Shown here: positions 24,709 through 32,093 of the stretch, piece by piece
Numbering within the stretch: the stretch's first letter is position 1
Layout of the letters: each line of letters starts with the position of its first letter
From: Microbacterium azadirachtae
GTDB taxonomy: Bacteria; Actinomycetota; Actinomycetes; Actinomycetales; Microbacteriaceae
Direction: 5' to 3'
NCBI RefSeq assembly: GCF_000956545.1
Contig: NZ_JYIT01000073.1
Span: forward strand, 1-64,000
Length of the DNA: 64,000 nucleotides
Program-made: the position numbers and the translations under genes
Notes under the pieces: generated by a model
What the model was told of the DNA's origin: nothing
Database searches by the model: none
What the model saw: only the letters and a program-made list of their open reading frames with translations

Positions 24709-24754
24709 CCCTCGATCTTAGTGGTCGGGTTCGAATCCATACCCAAGGAGGATT

Positions 24755-24789
24755 GTACGAGGAACTTATCAGTGGTAAATTCCTCGTAC
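24755..24789. promoter_or_regulatory. 35-bp palindromic operator (GTACGAGGAA arms)
   Basis: GTACGAGGAA at 24755-24764 is repeated as TTCCTCGTAC at 24780-24789. The 15-base interior is itself nearly symmetrical (TTATCAGTGGTAA). It sits 47 bases upstream of the divergent TetR gene and 93 bases before the ABC solute-binding gene, the right place for a TetR operator controlling both directions. A terminator is unlikely between divergent genes. Confidence 0.75.
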
Positions 24790-24881
24790 CCGTTGCACCT
24801 GTCGTACCCGTGGCGCCACCCAGCATCGCCGTCGACGCGGCACGCGCACCGCAATCACTACATCAGCCATAGGAGTCTGAA

Positions 24882-26213
24882 ATGAAACGTTCCATCCGGA
24901 TCGCGGCCATTGGAAGTATGGGCCTGGCCATGCTGCTCGCGGGGTGCTCGGCCCCCGGAGGGTCGAGCCAAGACGGGGGTGTTGCGGCTGACGGCAACGC
25001 GCACGTCGTCGCGAAGAAGCTGACGGTCTGGACGAACGCCGCAGACAGCGATGCGGTTCGCCACGTCTACTCGCGATTCGGGGAGAAGTTCGGTGTCAAG
25101 ATGAACATCGTCGAGATTCCGGCCGACAGTTTCGAAACAGCGGTCCAGACGAAGTGGGCCAGCGGGGACCGGCCCGACCTTCTGGAGTATCACGCCACGT
25201 CGAACTTCTGGTCCCTCAACCCGGCGAAAAACCTCATCGACCTGTCGCACATGCCCTATGTGGCGAAGTCGGGCGATACGTACAAGTACGGTGGTTCGCT
25301 CGACGGCAAGGTGTACGCGGCCATCACTGACACCCCCACGCTCTTTGACATCTTCTACAACAAGGAGGTCTTCGAGAAGAACGGCCTCAGCAAGCCGAAA
25401 ACCTACGCCGATCTCGCGAAGATCTGCTCGACCCTGAAGACCAGCGACCCCGGTGTCACACCGATCTTCGAGAGCGGCGGATCGGTCTGGCCGACCCAGA
25501 TCCTCGGCGGGATCATGTATATGTCTTCGGCTCAGAAGAAGGACAACTGGGCGCAGCAGGTAATCGATCGCAAGACTACGTTCGACGCACCCAACAGCCC
25601 GTTCGTCGACGGTCTCGCTGCGTACAAAGACCTGCAGAAGTCCGGTTGCTTCAACAGCGATGCGACCACGGCGAAGTTCGAGGACTCGATCGCGGCAGTT
25701 GCCCAGGGGAAGACGGCGATGGTGGCGCTCCACTCCGGGTTCGTGTCGACCTTCAACGAATATTTCGGATCGGCCAAGAAGACCGATGAGACGATCGGGT
25801 TTGCTGCGGTGGGGGCGGATGGACCGACCGCAGCGTGGGCTCCAGCTCTCGGTGGGACATGGTATGTGCCAAAGACCGGCCATGCCGACACCGAGAGTAC
25901 CGCGCTCGCGTTCATCCAGTACGCCACTGGAGAGGGGTACCAGGCCTTCGTCAACGAGTCGGGGACGTTCCCGCTCTTGAAGGGCGCGAAGCCCCCTACT
26001 GGGGGGTATCAGGAGCTCTCGAAGGAGATCGCCGACGCCTATAACGCCGACTCCGCAATTGCCTTCAACTCGAACCTCGTCGGGTTCGGCTCTAAGTTCG
26101 CCGACTATCTCACCGGCTTGCTCAGCGGCAGCCAGACTCCCGAGCCGATCGGGGAGAACGCTCAAAAGGTGTTCGAACAGGCGGCGAAGGCAGCGCAGCT
26201 TCCAGGCTGGTAA
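24882..26213 (+). CDS. Extracellular solute-binding lipoprotein, carbohydrate-type ABC importer
   Basis: A 443-residue family 1 binding protein. The signal peptide ends in the lipobox LLAGCS (Cys near residue 22). The mature protein has features of sugar-binding proteins: LTVWTNAADSD, a TPTLFDIFYNKEVFEKNGL segment and ALGGTWYVPKTG. It would capture an oligosaccharide or glycoside outside the cell and deliver it to the two permeases. No ATPase gene is in the cluster; carbohydrate importers of actinobacteria often share a distant MsiK-type ATPase. More A/T in third codon positions than in neighbouring chromosomal genes is visible by eye. Confidence 0.9.
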   Translation: MKRSIRIAAIGSMGLAMLLAGCSAPGGSSQDGGVAADGNAHVVAKKLTVWTNAADSDAVRHVYSRFGEKFGVKMNIVEIPADSFETAVQTKWASGDRPDLLEYHATSNFWSLNPAKNLIDLSHMPYVAKSGDTYKYGGSLDGKVYAAITDTPTLFDIFYNKEVFEKNGLSKPKTYADLAKICSTLKTSDPGVTPIFESGGSVWPTQILGGIMYMSSAQKKDNWAQQVIDRKTTFDAPNSPFVDGLAAYKDLQKSGCFNSDATTAKFEDSIAAVAQGKTAMVALHSGFVSTFNEYFGSAKKTDETIGFAAVGADGPTAAWAPALGGTWYVPKTGHADTESTALAFIQYATGEGYQAFVNESGTFPLLKGAKPPTGGYQELSKEIADAYNADSAIAFNSNLVGFGSKFADYLTGLLSGSQTPEPIGENAQKVFEQAAKAAQLPGW

Positions 26214-26232
26214 GAAAGGTCCTCCACAACTC

Positions 26233-27177
26233 ATGACTTTCGTTCACAGCGACGCAGCTGTCGCCGCCCCCGGCCGGAGCCGGGGGCGGCACCCCGTCCG
26301 CCCCCAACGCCGGCGCCGGAAGGATCTGCGCTGGTGGCCGTTCGTAGTGCCGGCGGTAGCACTGACCGTCGCATTCTTCCTTCTTCCCTTCCTCCTCAAC
26401 ATCTATTTCGCCTTTACGAACTGGACGGGCTTCTCCTCGTCCATCAAGTGGAACGGGATCCAGAACTTCATCGACCTCGCGGACACCGGGGTGCTCGGAA
26501 ACGCGATCCGCGTGACGATCACTTATGCGATCGTCGCGCTGGTCGTCCAGAACACCGTGAGTCTGATCCTCGCGCTCCTCCTGCAACGCACGAGCGCGGT
26601 GAACTCCGTGTTTCGCGCGGCCTTCTTCGTCCCGGTGCTGATCTCGCCAGTAGCAGCCGGCTACATCTGGGCCGCGATCCTCTCACCCCACGGTCCACTT
26701 AATGCAGCGATCGGAATCGTCATCCCGGGATTCGACTTCGGTTGGATGGGGAACTACGACACCGCCCTGTTCACCGTGGCGTTCATCGACGCATGGAAAT
26801 GGAGCGGGTTGGTGACGCTCGTCTACATCGCCGGGCTGAACTCCATCCCGCACAGCTTGATCGAAGCCGCCATGATCGACGGCGCGAACAGCTGGCAACG
26901 ATTCTGGCGAGTGAAGTTCCGTCTACTGGCACCGGCATTCACCTTCAGTGTCGTCTCCACCTTCCTCGGTGCGCTGAGCGCCTTCGACATCATTCAGGCA
27001 ACGACGGGCGGGGGACCTGGCGACGCCACGACCGTCCTTAACATCGCGATGTACCGGCAGTACGGGATGGGCTTCTTCGGCAGCGCGAGCTCCCTGAGCC
27101 TGGTGGTGACGATCCTGGTCGTCGCTCTGGGCCTGCCCTTGATCGCATACCTACGGCGTCGGGAGATCGAAGCATGA
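26233..27177 (+). CDS. Carbohydrate ABC transporter permease (MalF-type)
   Basis: A 314-residue permease with a basic N-terminal tail and six membrane segments. The EAA loop is EAAMIDGANSWQRFWRVKFR, the contact site for the ATPase. The ATG at 26233 lies 19 bases after the binding-protein stop and follows a GAAAGG-type ribosome site. The stop overlaps the next permease start as ATGA. Confidence 0.92.
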   Translation: MTFVHSDAAVAAPGRSRGRHPVRPQRRRRKDLRWWPFVVPAVALTVAFFLLPFLLNIYFAFTNWTGFSSSIKWNGIQNFIDLADTGVLGNAIRVTITYAIVALVVQNTVSLILALLLQRTSAVNSVFRAAFFVPVLISPVAAGYIWAAILSPHGPLNAAIGIVIPGFDFGWMGNYDTALFTVAFIDAWKWSGLVTLVYIAGLNSIPHSLIEAAMIDGANSWQRFWRVKFRLLAPAFTFSVVSTFLGALSAFDIIQATTGGGPGDATTVLNIAMYRQYGMGFFGSASSLSLVVTILVVALGLPLIAYLRRREIEA

Positions 27178-28052
27178 GCACACAGCACGTCCGCAGTCGG
27201 CTCGGGGCGACTCACCGGACCGCCCGTCTCCGTGAAGGCGGCCGCCTCACCCTCCTCGTGCTCATCGGCATGCCGTGGATCGGGATTCCCCTGTGGCTTC
27301 TTCTCGTCAACTCCGCCAAGCCGTACAGCGAGGCCAGTCAGCTCAGTCTCGCGCTCCCTCACCAATGGGCGATCGTCGAGAACTACTCGCGGGTCTTTGT
27401 CGAAGGAAACTATCCGGCTGCGCTGCTGAACAGCTTGATGATCACCATCCCCACCCTGGTGTGCGTGATGATCTTCGGGTCGATGGCTGCGTGGGCATTC
27501 GCGCGATCCAAGCGGATCAGCATGAAAACGGGCTACACGCTGAGTGTCATGTCCATTCTCCTACCGCCGGCGATCCTTCCGACCATCTACGAGCTGCAGG
27601 TGCTCGGAATCGCCGGCGATCGCTTCGGCTACTTCCTGGTCATGGTGGGAACCCGCATGGGGATCGTTGTGTTCCTGGCGACCGGATTCGTAAAGGCGAT
27701 GCCTGCCGAACTCGAGGAGGCCGCCGCAATCGACGGCGCCTCTAAGCGGCAGATCTATCGCCTGTTGATCCTGCCCAGCCTGATCCCGGTGCTTTTGGTC
27801 GGAGGGGTCATCCTGATCATCACGATCTGGAATGAGTTCTTCTTCGGCCTGTTTCTCCTCCACGGATCCGAGAACGCGACCCTCCCGCTCGCTCTCTACC
27901 AATTCTCCAGCACTTCGTCCGAGATCCAATCGATGCGGTGGGAACTCATCTTCGCCCACGTTGTTCTAACGAGCCTTCCAGTGATGATCGCCTACATCCT
28001 CGTCCAGCGTCGCCTCGTATCGGGCCTGACCGAAGGATCGATCAAGGGATGA
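27174..28052 (+). CDS. Carbohydrate ABC transporter permease (MalG-type)
   Basis: A 292-residue permease with six membrane segments and the EAA loop EEAAAIDGASKRQIYRLLIL, characteristic of MalG-type subunits. It pairs with the preceding permease to form the membrane channel. The ATPase is missing from the locus. A 165-base gap follows before the first hydrolase gene. Confidence 0.92.
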   Translation: MSTQHVRSRLGATHRTARLREGGRLTLLVLIGMPWIGIPLWLLLVNSAKPYSEASQLSLALPHQWAIVENYSRVFVEGNYPAALLNSLMITIPTLVCVMIFGSMAAWAFARSKRISMKTGYTLSVMSILLPPAILPTIYELQVLGIAGDRFGYFLVMVGTRMGIVVFLATGFVKAMPAELEEAAAIDGASKRQIYRLLILPSLIPVLLVGGVILIITIWNEFFFGLFLLHGSENATLPLALYQFSSTSSEIQSMRWELIFAHVVLTSLPVMIAYILVQRRLVSGLTEGSIKG

Positions 28053-28217
28053 GAGCCCAGGTTCGCCACTCTGAAGAAGGAACCGACCGCAGGGGCCGTC
28101 CCCTGCTCGTTGGACTGGCTCGTTGCGGAGGCGGGATGTGAACACTGAGCACCGTGGCAGTGAAGAGAGCCAAGGCTCGGGCCCTGATGGCCCGACTACT
28201 GACCGCCAAGGAGAGTC

Positions 28218-29186
28218 ATGACGCTCAAGACCCCGCTGCGCCTTCCGACGGACTGGGAACCTGCTTGCTGCGATAGCCCATCGGAGATCAACTACACGAC
28301 GGAGGACGGATTCCGGCGCTATCGAGACGTTGAATACGCGATCGTCGACGGCTACCGCCCGCTACTCCTTGACCTGATGATTCCCGCTGATGCGAATAAA
28401 CCCGCGCCTCTGATCATCTTTATTCATGGTGGGGCCTGGCTCGCCGGCAGTAAGAACTTCCGCTCCCGCGATGTCGATGACCGTCGACCTCTCTTTGCGA
28501 GACTGTTCGAAGAGGGCTACGCCGTCGCCACCATCCAGTACCGACTCTCGGCAGAAGCGACCTTCCCGGCACAAGTGCATGACGTGAAAGCGGCCACTCG
28601 GTGGCTTCGAAACGCCGCTCCAGCACTCGGCCTCGACGCGGATCGGATCGGGTCAGTGGGTGAATCCGCCGGCGGATATCTCTCCCTCTTCCTCGGCTCG
28701 AACACCAGCGATCCCGTACTGGAAGGTGAAGTGGGCATGACTGGGCTGTCCTCTTCTATCGCCGCCTCAGTAGCCTGGTATCCGGCCACACGGTTGGACA
28801 CGTTGCAGGAGGAAACACTCCCCGGCTCGCCGTTCCCCGATCATGGCGCTGCCACATCGCCCTCCTCGCTTCTGATCGGAGTCGCAGTGTCGGAGCAGCC
28901 CGAGCTTGCTCGCCGGGCGAGCCCGATAACGCACATCAACCAGGCGACGGCGCCCACGCTCCTCATACATGGCACGCTCGATCAGCTGGTTCCGCACCAG
29001 CAAAGCATCGCCTATCACGAGGCACTCCAAGCTGAGGGCGTTCCTAGCGAGCTTCATCTCATCGAAGGCGCTGACCATGGATTCTTCGGGGGCGACGTCG
29101 ACGCCATCGTTGATCTGACCGTCGCCTTTCTTAACGCCCGACTGTGCCGCGGGCGCGCCCGCGGCACGGAGGAGGTGCACGTGTGA
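28218..29186 (+). CDS. Alpha/beta hydrolase (BD-FAE/esterase-like)
   Basis: A 322-residue esterase of the alpha/beta-hydrolase fold. The oxyanion segment is FIHGGAWLAG, the nucleophile elbow is SVGESAGGYL (catalytic Ser about residue 151), the acid is in LIHGTLDQLVP and the histidine in EGADHGFFGG. The fold class includes feruloyl, acetylxylan and carboxyl-ester esterases. Its location behind a sugar-type importer suggests it removes ester groups from the imported compound. The last 15 residues are encoded across a 24-bp perfect palindrome and look like an unusual C-terminal extension. Confidence 0.87.
   Translation: MTLKTPLRLPTDWEPACCDSPSEINYTTEDGFRRYRDVEYAIVDGYRPLLLDLMIPADANKPAPLIIFIHGGAWLAGSKNFRSRDVDDRRPLFARLFEEGYAVATIQYRLSAEATFPAQVHDVKAATRWLRNAAPALGLDADRIGSVGESAGGYLSLFLGSNTSDPVLEGEVGMTGLSSSIAASVAWYPATRLDTLQEETLPGSPFPDHGAATSPSSLLIGVAVSEQPELARRASPITHINQATAPTLLIHGTLDQLVPHQQSIAYHEALQAEGVPSELHLIEGADHGFFGGDVDAIVDLTVAFLNARLCRGRARGTEEVHV
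29144..29167. repeat. 24-bp perfect GC palindrome inside the 3' end of the esterase gene
   Basis: GTGCCGCGGGCG followed directly by its complement. In RNA it could form a very stable hairpin with a minimal loop. It lies 20 bases before the stop codon, so it may act as a transcription attenuator or be a site used by a recombinase. It encodes the Arg/Gly-rich end of the protein. Confidence 0.6.
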
Positions 29187-29376
29187 GGGGTGCTGCAGGC
29201 CCATTCGCAAGCCACCAGGATGTCGAGGCGGATACCCGCACTGCCGAGGGCCCCGTATCACAAACCCCTCTCGTTCTCCTCGCATACCCCTTCCCGGTGT
29301 GCGCTCTGACCATGGCTGATGCCACTCAAGCCCACAAATCCGCCACAACCAAGTGGCACTAGACAAAGGAGTCCAG

Positions 29377-30345
29377 ATGACCGAGACCCTCGCACGGCCA
29401 CCTTTTGACCCTCAGTTGGAGGCGCCGCTGGCCGTGATCCGTGGGCAGATGCCTGACGTACTTACAACCGATCTGCTCCCCGCGCTCCGGCCGAACTTCG
29501 TTACGGACCAGGAAGCGCTGCGGGCGCGCATGACCACGCTAGGCCTGTCACGCCGTGACATCACAGTCCCGGGTCACCTCGGAGACGAGATCGTGTTGAC
29601 CGTGATCGCACGCAACGACCACACCGGGCGGGGGCCGGGCATCTATCACACTCATGGCGGCGGGATGATGCTCGGTGACCGGCTTGGCGGCGTGGAGGTC
29701 TTCTTCGGCGCAATCGAGCGCCACGATGCGGTGTTGGTCAGTGTCGAGTACCGACTGGCACCCGAGTTCCCAGATCCATATCCAGTCGAAGACTGCTTCG
29801 CCGGCCTCGTGTGGATGGCGGCGCACGCTAACGAATTGGGCATCGACCCTTCTCGCATCCTGATCGGCGGCGGTAGCGCCGGAGGCGGTCTCGCCGCTGG
29901 CGCTGCGCTGCTCGCGCGCGATCGGGGCGGCCCTCACCTTCTCGGCCAGGTTCTAATGTGCCCAATGCTCGATGATCGTGACGCGACCGTCTCCACGAAA
30001 CAGATAGACGGTGTCGGTCTCTGGGACCGGGCAGCGAACATCGTGGGTTGGACCGCGCTTCTCGGCGATCGGAAAGGCACTCGGGACGTCTCGATCTACG
30101 CCGCACCTGCACGCGCGACGAACTTGTCCAACCTGCCGTCAACGTACATCGACTGCGGCAGCGCCGAGGTGTTCCGTGATGAGGACGTGGCCTACGCGAC
30201 GAAACTGTGGGAGGCCGGTGTTCAAGCCGAACTGCACGTATGGGCGGGCGGCTTCCACGGGTTCGAGATGCTTGCAGACGCCATCGTGTCTCGTGCCGCT
30301 ACTACCGCCAGAGAAAGCTGGCTAGACCGCGTCCTTAGCTCCTAG
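29377..30345 (+). CDS. Alpha/beta hydrolase of the hormone-sensitive-lipase (HSL) type
   Basis: A 322-residue carboxylesterase-like protein with the HSL motif HTHGGGMMLG for the oxyanion hole, nucleophile motif IGGGSAGGGL (a GxSAGG variant), acid in the C-terminal third (SAEVFRDEDVAY) and histidine in GGFHGFEML. The ATG at 29377 follows an AAAGGAG ribosome site six bases upstream. It is probably co-transcribed with or regulated alongside the importer genes; the 190-base gap contains no obvious terminator other than the upstream palindrome. Confidence 0.88.
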   Translation: MTETLARPPFDPQLEAPLAVIRGQMPDVLTTDLLPALRPNFVTDQEALRARMTTLGLSRRDITVPGHLGDEIVLTVIARNDHTGRGPGIYHTHGGGMMLGDRLGGVEVFFGAIERHDAVLVSVEYRLAPEFPDPYPVEDCFAGLVWMAAHANELGIDPSRILIGGGSAGGGLAAGAALLARDRGGPHLLGQVLMCPMLDDRDATVSTKQIDGVGLWDRAANIVGWTALLGDRKGTRDVSIYAAPARATNLSNLPSTYIDCGSAEVFRDEDVAYATKLWEAGVQAELHVWAGGFHGFEMLADAIVSRAATTARESWLDRVLSS

Positions 30346-30676
30346 AGCGTCTCCTAACCTGGCGGGCAGGGGACTGCTGAGCGTTTAGCGGTGAGATCAC
30401 TGACTGTCACGAGGATCGGATCCGGCGAGAGCGTGATTATGTCGCCCGCGAGTGGATGATCCAACCTGAGCGCCTCATCCTCGACGCAGACGCACCGCAA
30501 CGTACACACGCAGCTGTCTCGTTTCGGTCCTATAGATGTCCGGCGCACATACCCCCGTCGCCTCACAACTGCACGTGGGGGAGGAGAGGACTTCGACACG
30601 CAGTCGTTACGGCGCGCGCGACAGCCCGAAACAAGCACTTCCTAGCGTGATCGCACAGGCACACTGGGAGGTCCGC
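30346..30676. other. 331-bp region upstream of the nitrate transporter gene
   Basis: It marks the change from the AT-richer importer/esterase cluster to the GC-rich nitrate cluster. A TAGCGT -10-like box at 30643-30648 precedes the narK-type gene. GTTAC at 30606 and GAAAC at 30628 start 22 bases apart, which could be two of the 11-bp-spaced GlnR half-sites, but the intermediate half-site is absent. Short open frames here look non-coding. Confidence 0.45.
30643..30648 (+). promoter_or_regulatory. TAGCGT -10-like box upstream of narK
   Basis: TAGCGT is the most repeated -10-like word in this window. Transcription from it would leave a short leader containing GGGAGG, a good ribosome site for the ATG at 30677. 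Confidence 0.4.
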
Positions 30677-32083
30677 ATGACTGGCATCGCCACGAACAGC
30701 ACGTCCACGCACAGCGCGCAGAGCCCCGCGACCGGCGCCGCGCTCGGCTTCCTGCCGGGACGGTGGATCTCTGGGTGGAACGCGGAGGACCGTGAGCAGT
30801 GGCGAACCGCCGGCTCTGCGATCGCGCGGCGCAACCTGCGCTGGTCGATCTTCGCCGAGTTCCTCGGCTTCGTCGTCTGGCAGCTCTGGTCGATCGTGGT
30901 CGTGGCGCTGCCGGCGGCAGGATTCCACTTCACCGTCTCCGAGACGTTCTGGCTGATCTCGATCCCGAGCCTGGTCGGAGCGACCCTGCGCTTCCCGTAC
31001 ACGTTCATGGTGCCGCGCTTCGGCGGACGCAACTGGACGGTGGTGTCGGCGCTGCTGTTGCTGATCCCCGCGCTCGGGCTCGCGCTGTGCGTGTCGAACC
31101 CCAGCACCCCGTTCCCGGTGATGCTCACCGTTGCGGCGCTCGCAGGCCTCGGCGGCGGCAACTTCGCGAGCTCGATGGCGAACATCACCTCCTTCTACCC
31201 GCAGCGGCGGAAGGGTTGGGCCCTCGGGCTCAACGCCGCCGGCGGGAACCTCGGCGCCGCTGTCGCCCAGTTCGTCGTGCCGATCGTGATCACCCTGGGA
31301 GCCAGCACCACCCTGCATTTGCCTCTCGCGGGTCTCATCTGGGTGCCGCTCATCCTGATCGCAGCCCTCGGCGCCTGGCGCCGGATGGACAACCTCACGA
31401 GCGCCCGTGCCGACATCTCGGCTTCTCTGGCCGCGCTGCGCTATCCCGAGCTGTGGCTCATGGCGCTTCTGTACATCGGCACGTTCGGATCCTTCATCGG
31501 CTTCTCCGCCGTTTTCCCCAAGCTCATCGCCGACCAGTTCCCCGCCTTCACTGCCTTCCCTGTCGGCGGCGCGATGCTGTCGCTCGCGTTCGTCGGGGCA
31601 CTGGTCGGGTCGCTCGCGCGCCCCTTCGGCGGACGGCTGGCCGACCGGTTCGGCGGCAGCGCCGTGACGATCGCCGCCTTCGCAGTCATGGCGCTCGGCG
31701 CCCTCGCCGTGGTGCTCACCCTGCCGCTGCACTCCTTCTGGCTGTTCCTCGGTTTCTTCCTCCTGCTGTTCGTCGCGAGCGGCGCCGGCAACGGCGCGAC
31801 ATACCGGATGATCCCGACTCTGTTCGCGCTGAGGTCCGGTGTGGACGGCCACTCTTCGTCCGGCGACGCTGCCACCCAACGCGCCGCGGCCGCCGCGCTG
31901 GGGATCGTCTCCGCGCTGGGCGCCTACGGCGGGTTCCTCATCCCGCAGGCGCTCGGGCTGTCCAAGGCAGCGACCGGAGGCTACGCCGTCGGTCTCGGCT
32001 GGTTCGTGGTCGTCTACGTGATGCTGTGCGGGGTCACGACCGCCGTGCTGCTGCGCGGACGCCGTCGCGGGACGCGGATCTGA
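30677..32083 (+). CDS. narK: Nitrate/nitrite transporter (NarK-type MFS)
   Basis: A 468-residue, 12-helix major facilitator protein of the nitrate/nitrite porter family. The signature AALAGLGGGNFASSMANITSF is visible in the fifth helix (the nitrate signature AGxGGGxxxS) and GSLARPFGGRLADRFGG in the second half. A conserved arginine in ATLRFPYTFM sits in helix 2. It probably exchanges or imports nitrate for the assimilatory reductase encoded ten bases downstream. The ATG at 30677 follows a GGGAGG site; no upstream start is needed. Confidence 0.92.
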   Translation: MTGIATNSTSTHSAQSPATGAALGFLPGRWISGWNAEDREQWRTAGSAIARRNLRWSIFAEFLGFVVWQLWSIVVVALPAAGFHFTVSETFWLISIPSLVGATLRFPYTFMVPRFGGRNWTVVSALLLLIPALGLALCVSNPSTPFPVMLTVAALAGLGGGNFASSMANITSFYPQRRKGWALGLNAAGGNLGAAVAQFVVPIVITLGASTTLHLPLAGLIWVPLILIAALGAWRRMDNLTSARADISASLAALRYPELWLMALLYIGTFGSFIGFSAVFPKLIADQFPAFTAFPVGGAMLSLAFVGALVGSLARPFGGRLADRFGGSAVTIAAFAVMALGALAVVLTLPLHSFWLFLGFFLLLFVASGAGNGATYRMIPTLFALRSGVDGHSSSGDAATQRAAAAALGIVSALGAYGGFLIPQALGLSKAATGGYAVGLGWFVVVYVMLCGVTTAVLLRGRRRGTRI

Positions 32084-32093
32084 GTCGGCCGCG

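Noticed and set aside
24721..24740. GGTTCGAATCC, which looks like a tRNA T-arm at the left of the insertion
   Set aside because: The flanking bases do not form a T stem and no acceptor, D or anticodon arms can be built around it. It is part of the TetR/operator intergenic region.
30456..30650. A 64-codon plus-strand frame upstream of narK
   Set aside because: No ribosome site, biased composition of His/Arg/Ala typical of chance frames, and it overlaps the likely narK promoter.
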